Assembly (NCBI GenBank): GCA_033398695.1
Contig: CM065815.1
Span: 6,070,501-6,134,500 of the forward strand
Direction: 5' to 3'
DNA: 64,000 nt
Origin: Orobanche coerulescens
Lineage: Eukaryota > Streptophyta > Magnoliopsida > Lamiales > Orobanchaceae
Part shown: positions 20,678 to 30,042 of the stretch, one piece after another
Position numbering within the stretch: the first letter of the stretch is position 1
How the letters are laid out: the number at the start of each line of letters is the position of its first letter
Notes under the pieces: model-generated
Seen by the model: the letters and a program-made list of their open reading frames with translations, nothing else
Told to the model about the DNA's origin: nothing
Databases searched by the model: none
Made by a program: the position numbers and the translations under genes

Positions 20678-23117
20678 CGCGCACATATGAATCAATACAT
20701 ATTATTGCTAATGTAATTACATGACTGTATCATTTCTTGCAGCACGACTCAAACCCTTGAACGCTACCAACGTTGTTCTTTCAATCCTGCAGACAACAGT
20801 GCCGAAAGAGAAACACAGGTTATTTTTTATTTTGACTTCTTAATTAATTAAGGACAATATTGCTTGGTGGCAATTATATATATATATATATATATATATT
20901 TCTCTTAATAGATTTTCATTATATATTTTCCTTTTGTTGGTGAAAAAACACAGAGCTGGTTCCAAGAGGTCTCTAAATTAAAGGCCAAGTACGAATCTCT
21001 TCAAAGAACTCAGAGGTCAATGCGGGAATTGCCAGTAGCTTTGTTAATTTTGGAATATATATATATATATATAGTGTGTGTGTGTGTGTGTGTCCGCGCG
21101 TGTGTGTAAGTGTGTGCCGGGTTGTAAACCAGTCGTATTATTTTTGCTTCAATTCGTGATTCGAATTTATTTAGCTTGATTTGAATTCGATTTTTATTTT
21201 ACTATATTCGTATAATATTTGAATCTGAATACAAATATGATTGTATTCGATTTGAATATGCCGAATATTTGATTCGTTTGTTATATATATGCTTATTGGA
21301 TGTAGTTTTATTATAATATCTATATATATATATATACAAATGTGTAGATTATTTATTTTTATATATTTATCAGATATAGTTTTATTATATATTATATATT
21401 TATTATATTTATTCTTCCAGATATATTTAAATAATTCAATTGGAAAAATACAAAAAATAATCGAATTCCAACTTTCAAATCGATTCGAATATATTCAAAT
21501 ATTCATATCGAATCGAATTCGAATCAACTTTTCATATTCGAAACTAGTTTCGAAGCGAATCGAGCAGTTCAAATAGTTTCACGAATACGAATCGAATACA
21601 ATGGTATTCGCTTCAATTCGATTCCTTTACAACCCTACGTGCGTGTGTGTGTGTGTGTGTGTGTTGTGTGTTGGCATCTAAAAAATGATGAATTAAAGGC
21701 ACTTGCTTGGCGAAGATCTTGGACCATTGAGTCTTAAGGAGTTGCAGAATCTTGAGAAACAACTGGAAGGAGCTCTTATTCAAGCTAGGCAAAGGAAGGT
21801 AGTGATGTTATTACGTAAATACACTCTCGATTTAAGATCCGTAACTGTTCCGAAACATCGGGATTGAGCCGACAAATCCATATGTGTTGTTGCAGACACA
21901 GATTATGATGGAGCAAATGGAAGAGCTCCGCAGAAAGGTACGTAGATTTGTTAATCAATCAAAACTATATATATATATATATATAATTGCTCATTGATTT
22001 TGAATTTTTCTTTTTTGAAATTTTTTATGACATGATAAGACAATCTATCATGTGTATTTATCGAAAACCATGTCGACTGATGAACAAAAACGAAGGACAT
22101 CTACGCCATGTGTGCAAATTAAACGGTGTCATAATAATGAGAGAGTTGTATTTAGAGCTCGCCAATGATCGGTTGGTTTGAGCTCGGCTTGGTTCAGCTA
22201 GGCTCGTCTGTAGTTTGTGGTGAGTCGGCTTGTTGCCTGACTTGGATCGAGTTAGACTTGAGGTTTGATGGCAAAAGAGCGGCAAGTCTGGTTCAAAATT
22301 TAGTGAGCTCGTAGAATCGCCACGCAGCAACTTGTCCACATGGCTCGGCCTCGACTCATAAACCGAGCCGAAAAGGGTCGTCATTCATGAGTCGTGATTG
22401 GCTCGGCTCAACTCTTTAATTGACTCGCTCGGGACTCGCCCCATGGCGATCTCCCGTAGCATTCTTGTAGGTCAAAACTGCCCCCGGAAAAAACTTGTGG
22501 AACCAAAAAGTGAAACAAAAACAATCTAGTGGGACTAAAAGTGTGAGGAGCTAAATCTCGTGGGACCGAAAATGCAATTTTCTCATTTCTTCTTCTCAAT
22601 GTATTGATAAACTTTTGTTGATGCTTGCAGGAGCGTCAACTTGGAGACATGAACAAGCAGCTGAAGATCAGAGTTTCACTTGAAATGTCAACGGTATTAA
22701 AATATACATAATTATTTATTAAATACTGTAAAATAAATAAATAAATAACAATTATAATATATATATATATATATTATTTATATGCATAGCTTGAGGCAGA
22801 AGGGCAGGGGCTGAGAACAACACTTCCTTGCCAGTGGAACGGCAGTGTGCCGGCGGGAACTGCCGGTTTTAATCTCCAAGTACCATCTTCCGATCAAGTC
22901 GAAATCGAACCGGAACCTGTTCTGCAAATTGGGTATATTTATATTTAGTTATTTTTTTTTTTGGAAAAAATGTGAATGAATATAAATAAAATATAAGAAT
23001 TATTATTTGGTAAATTTTTGTTACAGGTATCAGCACTATAATATTGGAGAAGGGTCATCTGCTCCTAGAAGCATGACTGTTGATCAAAGTAATTTCTTCC
23101 AGGGCTGGACTCTTTGA
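10587..23117 (+). CDS. AGL6: AGL6-subfamily MIKC MADS-box transcription factor, 8 exons
   Basis: Exons: 10587-10768, 20743-20818, 20954-21015, 21699-21798, 21896-21937, 22631-22693, 22790-22932, 23027-23117. All introns have GT-AG ends and the spliced frame is open for 252 codons. Residues 1-60 are the MADS DNA-binding domain (start [20 protein letters not shown], with [18 protein letters not shown]). Residues 61-90 are the I region (TLERYQRC). Residues 91-175 are the K-box coiled coil for dimer and tetramer formation ([33 protein letters not shown]). The C region has [22 protein letters not shown] and a terminal SNFFQGWTL. These C-terminal motifs place it in AGL6 rather than SEP. AGL6 proteins act in nuclear floral-quartet complexes in perianth and carpel identity. 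The terminal Thr (usually GWVL) and the weak exon-4 acceptor (ttaaag) are odd. Intron 1 holds 7 kb of transposons. Intact and probably functional by sequence. Confidence 0.93.
11262..11281 (+). repeat. C homopolymer, 20 nt, in AGL6 intron 1
   Basis: A run of 20 C with no interruption; its length may be inexact. It is followed by CT-rich sequence. Confidence 0.85.
11454..11553 (+). repeat. CT/CA microsatellite cluster in AGL6 intron 1
   Basis: Two (CT)n blocks separated by agatctcttggtctcttgactg, itself an echo of sequence at 11430-11450, then a (CA)n block. This suggests local tandem duplication of a CT-rich unit. Confidence 0.8.
11813..12004. mobile_element. Mutator-type MITE with long inverted arms, AGL6 intron 1
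   Basis: Left arm gagttcaattttactattcc... and right arm, read inward, gggttcgattttactgttcc... are inverted copies over about 75 bp. They include ccaaaccctattcca-like and taatagatagtcgccac. The 9-bp flanks atatgggga (11804-11812) and atctgggga (12005-12013) match at 8 of 9, the Mutator target length. It is 192 bp and non-coding. The transcript of intron 1 would fold here into a long hairpin. Confidence 0.75.
12034..12600. repeat. hAT-like repeat remnant in AGL6 intron 1 (tentative)
   Basis: The left side reads cagggctggtcctga followed by ggccctag and aggccccctt. The right side, read inward, has gagccggcccagagac and caggggcct. Such GGCC-rich ends occur in non-autonomous hAT elements. A second end-like string, cagggccggctctg, is at about 12619. 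I could not find an 8-bp duplication, so the boundaries are uncertain. Confidence 0.3.
12650..13223. other. AGL6 intron 1, low-complexity and unique-looking sequence
   Basis: No transposon ends or coding signal recognised. It is AT-rich to about 13020, then of more balanced composition (13040-13200) without a readable frame. Confidence 0.4.
13224..13288 (+). repeat. (CT)n(AT)n compound microsatellite, AGL6 intron 1
   Basis: A CT tract (about 13224-13244) runs directly into an AT tract (to about 13287). Confidence 0.9.
13289..13559. repeat. TGCAT-rich dispersed repeat with inverted ends
   Basis: The ends are imperfect inverted repeats: gattcatatgagaatg on the left and cattctcatataatc on the right. 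The interior has more than ten atgcat-like words. A second, inverse copy is at about 7860-8000, showing a dispersed family. No clear TSD; the superfamily is not identified. Confidence 0.6.
14432..15445 (+). repeat. 5' LTR of the intronic Copia
   Basis: 1,014 bp. It differs from the 3' LTR by scattered, mostly C/T and G/A, changes. It also has about 49 bp more in the GC-rich U3 (about 14505-14580), where gatcgccc/gtcgatc units are repeated. It contains gagagag near 14880-14912. Confidence 0.93.
15449..15460 (+). other. Primer-binding site of the intronic Copia
   Basis: tggtatcagagc, the exact complement of the 3' end of plant initiator-Met tRNA, three bases after the LTR. Confidence 0.93.
15506..19531 (+). 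pseudogene. gag-pol of the intronic Copia, disabled
   Basis: The gag starts [20 protein letters not shown] at 15506. A CCHC knuckle ([14 protein letters not shown]) lies at about 16189. A protease with D-S-R in place of D-S-G ([13 protein letters not shown]) is at about 16380. Integrase has [14 protein letters not shown] and [13 protein letters not shown] has [23 protein letters not shown] and YVDDML. RNase H has STMEAE, CDSQS and MLTKTLSRE. The frame is broken at 15881-15883, near 16082, at 17211-17213, 17448-17450, 18246-18248 and by a 1-nt loss near 18597. Several stops are TGA or TAG where one transition restores an Arg or Gln codon. Similarity is to the Tnt1/Tork lineage. Confidence 0.92.
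19493..19504 (+). other. Polypurine tract of the intronic Copia
   Basis: gaaagggggaga, ending two bases before the 3' LTR; the plus-strand primer site in reverse transcription. Confidence 0.85.
19507..20471 (+). repeat. 3' LTR of the intronic Copia
   Basis: 965 bp. Its U3 has several ggccgcggc / gccgcggcac words, many of them changed to tg/ca in the 5' copy. Being in AGL6 sense orientation, its polyadenylation signals could in principle terminate AGL6 transcripts in intron 1. Confidence 0.93.
20625..20674 (+). repeat. (AT)n then (GC)n microsatellite, AGL6 intron 1
   Basis: An AT tract followed by gcgcgcgcgc, about 65 bp before exon 2. Confidence 0.85.
21118..21637. mobile_element. hAT-like MITE in AGL6 intron 3
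   Basis: The ends cgggttgtaaacc and, read inward from the right, tagggttgtaaagg are inverted. The interior is rich in gattcgaat/attcgaatc. The insertion lies inside a GT microsatellite, so the 8-bp target duplication cannot be read with certainty. It fills most of intron 3 and leaves only about 60 bp before the weak exon-4 acceptor. Confidence 0.55.
22147..22600. repeat. Degenerate repeat tract in AGL6 intron 5
   Basis: Recurrent gctcggct/gagccgag words (22150-22440) and a following tract with gtgggactaaaagtg and tcgtgggaccgaaaatg resemble old non-autonomous transposon sequence. No ends fixed. Confidence 0.35.
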
Positions 23118-23344
23118 TCTGATGATCTTTTTCCTTTTTTTTTTTTTAAATTCCAATTTCTATAAATAATTGTTTGCTTAAGTTTAGGTGATGTAAGTGG
23201 CTTGTGTTTTCGGGATGTTTGGATGGTTACTTGCATTTAAACAGTTTTTTTCCTTTTTTATGTTTTTTTTTTTTTGGAAATTAAATATATTATATTTTTT
23301 TAATTAATGAGAATCACTTAATCTTAATACGATACAAGTCAGTC
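23118..23344 (+). other. AGL6 3' UTR and immediate flank
   Basis: AT-rich sequence after the stop with T-rich tracts. A single polyadenylation signal cannot be chosen from sequence alone. No other gene before the tandem repeat at 23345. Confidence 0.5.
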
Positions 23345-23567
23345 CGACCCGTGCGATGCACACGGGCTCGTTCTAATTGTTCGTAGCGTATTGCTCCGCA
23401 CTAATTTTCGTTATTTTGTTGGTCAATAGGTTCATCAATTGTGATTTTCTTATCACAAATACTCAAAATGATTTTATAAGCATTTATTCAGTTATCTAAG
23501 TGTTCATAGCGTAATTTGTGTGATGCAAACGGGCTCGATCTAAATATTCATAGCGTATTGTCCAGCA
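23345..23567 (+). repeat. Tandem repeat downstream of AGL6, units 1 and 2 (left part)
   Basis: A unit with cccgtgcgatgcacacgggctcg, tcgtagcgta and cactaatttt starts near 23348 and again, altered (gtgtgatgcaaacgggctcg), near 23515; spacing about 167 bp. Unit 2 is interrupted at 23567 by the Copia insertion and resumes at 47838. The core cccgtg-cgatg-cacacggg is an imperfect hairpin, followed in unit 1 by ctaat, so a Helitron 3' end is a possible origin. Confidence 0.7.
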
Positions 23568-23741
23568 TGTAAAAGGAATAATACCCGTTGTGTGCCTAAG
23601 TCTGTTAGTTTATGGGCTTTCCTAGATAGGATTTGGCTGAGGCCTGTTTGTATGTACTTCACCCTATTTAAGGGATCTCATTGATGGAATAATACAACAC
23701 TTTTGCCCTACTTTCTATCTCAAGTTATTTTCCCTTCAACA
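23568..23741 (+). repeat. 5' LTR of Copia B
   Basis: 174 bp, ends tgtaaaagg / ttcaaca, with a TATA-like ctatttaagg. Followed by cgttatcagcacg, the presumed primer-binding site. Confidence 0.93.
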
Positions 23742-23754
23742 CGTTATCAGCACG
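23742..23754 (+). other. Presumed primer-binding site of Copia B
   Basis: cgttatcagcacg directly after the LTR. It is not the usual tggtatcagagc; which tRNA it matches cannot be decided here. Confidence 0.55.
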
Positions 23755-23939
23755 TAGTCTCCCAACTGACCAAGAAAAAATTCGTCAGAAAATTCTGAAT
23801 TTTTTCCGAAATTCTGAAATTTCGAAAAAAAAGAAGAAAAAAATCATTTTTTTTTCTGAAAAAACCCTAGCCGCGAACAGCCGTCGTCTTCCTCAACCGG
23901 ATGCACAGAAATCGCGGCAGAACCCGACCGACCACCAGT

Positions 23940-24459
23940 CATCTTCTTCCCCAACCGAGCCGCCTCCATACTGATCCAAACCCGGTTCCCGGGCCAAAAC
24001 GCTGCCGCCATAACCAAATTCCACATCGACAATGACGTCATCTCGCTCGACGGCCGGGACCCACTTTGCACCGACTCCGAGATCGACGATGCCGGCCGCA
24101 TCCACGTCCGCATCCGACGGTCCATGTCGTCGGCACCCCCATCATCTACCATGGGGCTCACTCCCAGAGCATCAAACCTCTCCAACGCTGAAATATTCTC
24201 CATAAGCACGCCGAACGAGTTCGGGTTCGGACCCCGGGGGCCCGTCAGCCCGCTCCACTCGGGCTACGCCTCGTCGGATGCGTACTCGCTGCAGCCTACA
24301 CCCAGGGCCTCGAATTTCAACGAACTCGATTTGACCGCCGCCGTGAGCCCGGTAACGGGGAAGGTTTTCCGTCAACCGTCACCGGCGGTGAAGATGTTGC
24401 GAAAATCGCCGGCGGAAGGACAAGGGTCGAAAGAAGATGTTGGCGGCTTCTTCTTTTGA
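23940..24459 (+). pseudogene. Captured fragment of a PIN6-type auxin efflux carrier gene
   Basis: One frame is open from upstream of 23941 to a stop at 24457-24459. It reads through the end of the N-terminal membrane part (AASILIQTRFPG), a DNDVISLDGRDPL...GRIHVRIRRS stretch, then LTPRASNLSNAEIFSISTPN and SGYASSDAYSLQP, TPRASNFNELD. These are hallmarks of the cytoplasmic hydrophilic loop of PIN proteins, and the SNLSNAEIF / SGYASSDAYSLQP / SNFNELD combination points to PIN6. The family transports auxin across membranes using two membrane bundles around this loop; both bundles are absent here. It lies, in sense orientation, between LTR and gag of Copia B and is markedly GC-richer than its neighbours. 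It is a gene fragment, not a working transporter. Confidence 0.82.
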
Positions 24460-25250
24460 AATTTCATCATACAACAAAGTTTGGCTGGCAAGGTTCGATT
24501 TTTCTCTCCCACGAGGACTGCTAAAAAGAAATTCGTGGGGGAATTGAGATGTTGCAACACTGTAGCTATCCGAATGTAGCATATATATGTAGACAAGCTA
24601 TAAAGATGATTCAATCCAGGAGCAAGGTTTGAGAGTAGATTATTTCAAGATGTGGGTCTGAGTACTTGTTCCAGATCTGATTCAGTCCCAGCTCGATTCG
24701 GTTCTTAGTATCCATTTCACCACATCAGATTTTTTTTCCCGAACCGAAGTAAGGTACACAAATGCAAACCCTACTATTTGCAACGTGCGCAATTTTATAT
24801 GATTTAATTTATTTTGTTGCATATTTATTCATAAATTTGTTATATTTATGCATATTTAAACCAACTTAAAACATGATACATTAATAACTTTAATTAAATT
24901 AAAGCGAATTGCTTAAAGCAACTTGAATTAATGTAAATTCACGTTGAATTAATAATTATTGCGGCATAAGACACCCATTTGACTGCATATATACGTGTAT
25001 AGATATATTCATAGGGCTATGTGATTATATATATAATTATATATATACTTTGCATGCATCGCTAGTTATGACATGTGTATTAGGTTCATCATTATTAGAA
25101 CCTAGAGGACTTATTTTTACTATTTATATCAACTCGAACCGTGATAAAGTAATTTCATCGGTATAAACCCCAATAGCATCGAAAGTAATTTTGACCATAT
25201 CTTGGTTCTGAAAAATAATAACCCTCCACATTATTGAAAATTTTATCATG
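24460..25250 (+). other. Copia B leader between the PIN6 fragment and gag
   Basis: AT-rich, no frame recognised. It may include leader sequence or further captured DNA; the right edge of the captured piece is not clear. Confidence 0.4.
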
Positions 25251-25254
25251 GAAA

Positions 25255-26240
25255 GTACTCATGGTAAACTGTGAAAAATCATTTTCCGTTTTCTTGTATT
25301 AAGATAGCTGATCCAACTCGCTCCAAATTTGACATCTTGGACTCAAAAGAGCTTGAGTACCATAGATGGGTCTCCTACGTCGAGACCACATTTATCACTA
25401 AAGAATATAGTGGTACGCTCCTTAACACCACAGACCAAGTACCGTCTGACAAGATCAAAGCGAGTGCACTTATATTCCTTAGGTGGCACATCGAACCCAG
25501 CCTGAGATAGGAATATCTACAGTTGAAATTCCCTAAAGAACTGTGGAATGCCCTTAAGGGCCAATTTGGGAACATTGACAAACTTTGCTCCCAGAGTTGA
25601 CCGTGTAGTGGAATGAAATCCGCTTGCTTGAATATAAACGGATCAACGACTTCAACAAAGATATGCTCCGTCTCAAGGCACGCCTAAATTTTTGTGGGAA
25701 GGATATCACAGAAGACGACATGATCCAGAAAACTTTTTTTCATCTTCCCTGTTTCCGCTCTTATACTAGCGAACCAGTATAGGCTGGAGTATGATAATAA
25801 AAGCATCACTACCTTCAGTAAGCTAATCAACCTACTGCAAGTAGCTGAGAGGCACAACGAAGTGTTAGTGAGCAGTAATGTCAGGCCGGTTGGGATAAAG
25901 AAAATTCCCAAGGCCAATTATGACAAAGTGAAGGATGGAAACTACCCCAATGAATAGGGGACTGGACATGATAGGCTTCGTGGTCGAGGACGTGGGGGTT
26001 CTTCCAATATAATGCGAAGACTTGGTGCTTCCGGCTCTGCTAGCCAAGGGAACCAAATAGCACCTACCCATCTTATCGCCTCTAAGGCTCGAGTTGACAA
26101 TGAAACGTGCTATCATTGTGGAGATGCTGGACATGGTACAAGAACTGCCATGCAAGCAAGCAAGTCGCATCTCACTAAAAGAAATATAGAGAGTCCAAAG
26201 AAAGGAGAACTCACTATATGGAAGAATATGATCTAGACAA
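25255..26240 (+). pseudogene. Copia B gag, broken
   Basis: A Copia gag N-terminus can be read at about 25300-25510 (FDILDSKELEYHRWVSYVET), followed by ELWNALKGQF-like sequence. A degenerate CCHC knuckle (CYHCGDAGHGTRT, last Cys lost) is at about 26107. Frameshifts and stops separate the parts. Confidence 0.75.
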
Positions 26241-26269
26241 GTCCCCCTATGTCAATTTCACAGTCACCA

Positions 26270-27228
26270 ATCGTCGAATTGAGTCATACGAGCCACAGTC
26301 TATAGACTGAATCTTAGTATTATGTTTACTTTCTCGTTTACATTTGGTATAGTTGCCTCAAGACGACTGTGTTGGTGTTTTATTTTCAATAATGGCGTGA
26401 TGCAACGTTATTTCACGAACAAGATATTAATATTGCTTACGTTGGATTATTAGCTTTATTTCGAAGTACTGAATATTGCTTGAATGCTTATGGTTCGAAA
26501 TTTCACTCTTTTCTAAGAAATGAATCGAGTAGAACTTGAATGTTCTTAGAATAAGGCTTCTATTCATCGAATAAGTCGTCTGCCAAATCCCGGTAACTAC
26601 GATGATTGGGTCCTCCCAACTCATCAAAGGGTGAGGTAATGCCCAATTCTTGATGCCTAAACGGCAGTCTTCTATGTTACCGATGCTCTGTATGCATCTA
26701 GAGCCCTTCGAACCTTACTTAGCTTCAACAATATACGTAGCAATGGTTTCCAGATTGAAACCCACTGTGAGAATGGAATAGAGTTTCTTTTATTAATTCT
26801 AATGAATGTGGACGTAAACGCATTTTAGAATAACTGATGAGTCGATCTAGTGGACGAACCTCACTACTATTAGGTTTTTAAAAACCTATGTTGTCACCAA
26901 CAATGTACTTTTGGACATAGACTCGTATAAGCTTTGGCACGATAGTCTAGGTCATCCTGGTCGAAGTATGATGATATGTATACTAAAGAACCTGTACGAA
27001 CATCATTACTTTTCGAGCGAAAATGGGCAACAACTCAACATAAAGAACAATGTTGATGTTAATCGTGTTATGTCATCCAAAGAACCAAATGCATATCAAA
27101 TGCCCACCACTTAGTGTTGCAAAGCCTGCTCTTTAGCCAAAGTAGGAGCGAGACCTTCCTACGCTAAAGAAACAAAAGCAAACATTCCAGTCTTACGCTG
27201 AATATAAGGAGATATTTGTGGATCCATC
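26270..27228 (+). pseudogene. Copia B protease and pre-integrase region, broken
   Basis: Only the GAG-pre-integrase box is clear: SYKLWHDSLGHPGRSMM (H-x-x-x-H zinc half) at about 26925-26985, then a CKAC-type zinc half near 27115. An EIFVDPS-like start of the integrase core runs to 27228, where the Retand-like element is inserted. Many stops. Confidence 0.65.
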
Positions 27229-28427
27229 TGTTGTGTCACGATTTATTCGTCCCGACAGGCGATCGACTATAAGGCCGAGCGACCAAGTCAACTCCAGTCA
27301 AACTATGACTAGCTCGCCAAGTCGAAGATATCAAACCACCATCAGGCACCTAGCGATCGACTCCCAGGGCGATCGCCCTTTGCGGTAGCGATCTGCTCTA
27401 CTAGCGGCTAAGGGCAATCGACTGCGCCCGGCGAGACGATCGCCCATCAAAACCGTCAAGGACTGGATCTCGAAAGCACCCACGTGCGAGATCCGTAAAA
27501 GCCGACAAGATCTTTTGCTATCGACAAGATCTTTGACTAAAGCTGTCACCTACCCCACCTACCGGCATGTGCGCGAAAGTTGTCGATAGGGCCGCATGTG
27601 ACTAACTCGGGACGCGTGTAAGCTCCCCATTGGACCGAGTAGTTGGCGCCAACAACTCCTGCAGACTACGAGGGACAGCCCATGTGCTAAAAGACGATCG
27701 CCCGATTATTATATTGCAGTAAAGGCGATCGCCTGCGTATCCGAGGCCACATAAATAGAGAACCTCCTCCTACTGGAAAAAGGTTCTCGATTACAATTCA
27801 TTTGAACCAACGGCTCGGAATTCACTCTACGGTTCCCGATTCATCAATATACGATTCAATTCATTCTGACCTACGCTCAGAGTCCATTCTCTCACATTCC
27901 GATACATCCACGGAAATACTGAAGAACACACACACATCATCAAGCTACCGGCTATCTCACTGGAATCCGTCTCAGGACTTCTCTCTCCAAATCTCTCGTC
28001 CAGAAGACGATCGGCAGAAGCAGCAAGTCTCCACAAGACAGATTCCAAGGGATTCACAAGCCCAGAAGCCCAAACATCCAGCTATATACTCGCCGTGAGA
28101 GGCGGTCGATCTCTCACCGCCGCGACCGTACATCACCTTTATTACAAGAACTCACAGAGCATCAAATCTGGTTCTTCCGGCAATCTACACGCTCACTAGC
28201 TAAGATAACAAGAAACTTTACACTCATTGTAATTGTATTCTTACATTAATATTTGTATCCCCGAATATCGGTATTAATAATATCTCGCGAGAGCATTCAA
28301 GCCCGGGACTAACAACCCCGGCAAATCTTGTGTTATTTATCTTTCTCTCGGAAGTGCTCTTGCATTTGTTTGCTATCCCATCCATTCCAGCAATATCTAT
28401 CTCCGGATAATATTTTGGGTAGCAATA
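27229..28427 (+). repeat. 5' LTR of the Retand-like element
   Basis: 1,199 bp. Rich in gcgatcgcc and gacgatcg words. It ends aata rather than aaca, so the terminal CA is mutated. From about 28006 to the end it matches the 3' LTR base for base except that position, whereas the first about 777 bp differ at many small sites. Confidence 0.9.
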
Positions 28428-28429
28428 AT

Positions 28430-28445
28430 TGGCGCTAGAGGAAGG
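28430..28445 (+). other. Primer-binding site region of the Retand-like element
   Basis: tggcgctagaggaagg, two bases after the LTR; TGGCGC is the start of PBS sequences in Tat/Athila-type elements. Confidence 0.6.
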
Positions 28446-28554
28446 GGATCTAACCCTCAAACTTTTATTTCTACCGTCCCGAAGAACACTCACTGTTCTC
28501 GGGGCATATACTTGAAGTGACACTCACTGCACTTCAAAGAAAACCTCCAGAATC

Positions 28555-30042
28555 ATGACATCCGCCGGTCCATCGAAGAAAGCCGCTCTCGAACCGCGGA
28601 CACCATTTCCGGCTCGGTCGAACCCCGGCCGGCAGGGGAAGCCGCGGCAGCGAGACTCTCGATCCCGCATCAGAGATGGCCCCAACCTCTCACTCGATCG
28701 GTTCCAAACCAAGGAACGGTCGAGGAGGCTATGGCCATCCCTGGAGGAGCGACGGAGAGCATGCGCGGCGCCGCGATAACTCCTCGATCATCGCCGCATG
28801 GGAAAACGGAAATTGATGGGCTCTTGAGCGAGCGATCGTCAAAAGCCCCAACTCGCGAGGAAAGGCCCTCGCACGGCCGGACGGATCCATATTCGATCGC
28901 TTGGGGACGCGACCCTTCCCGTGGCCAAGGGCACTCTATTTCCAACCTTGAAAAGACGGAATCCGAATCCGTCCCCGGAGTTCGGCCTACTCACCTCACG
29001 GCCGACGCATGTCGGCCATCGACTCCGCCCGATCGCCGGGGACTCGGTACTCAATCGCCTCGGCTCCGCTCCGATCGCGAGCCGCTAATCGAGCCACGGC
29101 GATGGCCGCCATGCAACGTCGGCTCGGCGAGATGAGAGCACTCTTGGACCGAGGCAAGCACCGGCCAAGAAGATCGCCGGCCGATCGAACCACTCGCGGT
29201 CCACATCGAGCTTGCCCCCATACAACCAACGATCGCTCCTCCTAAAACACCTCTGTATAAGGGGAGATCGGACCCAGAAACCCACGAGTAAATTCGAATT
29301 TACATGGTAGGTGTGGGGCATCGATGCAACCAGTGCGGATCTTCCCTCGACACTTTGGCGGTGGCCCATAAGTGGTACGTCTCACTACCACCACGATCGG
29401 TCACCTCTTTTAAGAAAGCGGCGGATGACTTCACGTCATACTTCGCCAAAAGGTCGCCAGACGAGAAGGCCCCAGCGCATGATAAAAATCAAGCGGGAAG
29501 GACGAATCGACGCAGATTACATCGACCGGGTAGACGAAATCATCCTCACCGCGAACCGTCGGTGATGAGCTCGCTCTCTACTCGGTCATGGGGATTCACG
29601 GTCACTCTGCCATGTTCGGACATCTCTCAAGGATATTCCCCAACTTACACGATCTTCGCGCTAAAGCCGCCAACTTCTGGCCGTGCAAAGGCTACTCACC
29701 CTCCGCTTAGACGAGGAAACGCCACCTCTTGCCCAGAAGAGAGCGATCGCCAAAGCAAAGAAGGCGATCGCCAAGACACCCGGAGATCTCCAGGCTTTCA
29801 AGGACATGGAAGCCCATCTCCTCCATACGTTCAACAGAACTCCGGCACATATTTTCTATGCCATCAGGGGGCACGAAGAGCTCAAAAAGCCTAAAGCGAT
29901 AAGGGACCACGGTCACCTGGACAACAATCAATATTGCGCCTACCACAAGAGTCCCGGCCACAGCACCAACAATTGCCGCGACCTCCTCAAGCAGCTCTGG
30001 AGACTGTTCGAGGAGGGCAAGTTGGACAGCTTATTGGTTTAG
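28555..30042 (+). pseudogene. gag of the Retand-like element, frame-broken
   Basis: It starts MTSAGPSKKAALEPRTPFPA at 28555. After a basic, low-complexity N-terminus, the retrotransposon-gag core is visible at 29365-29470 as KWYVSLPPRSVTSFKKAADD, then FTSYFAKR. The zinc-knuckle-like C-terminus AYHKSPGHSTNNCRDL is at 29938-29990, followed by LFEEGKLD. These motifs are typical of Tat/Retand gag. The reading frame shifts at least four times (near 28770, 29130, 29300-29560 and 29680), possibly partly from sequence errors. Structural capsid protein; no pol follows. Confidence 0.8.
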
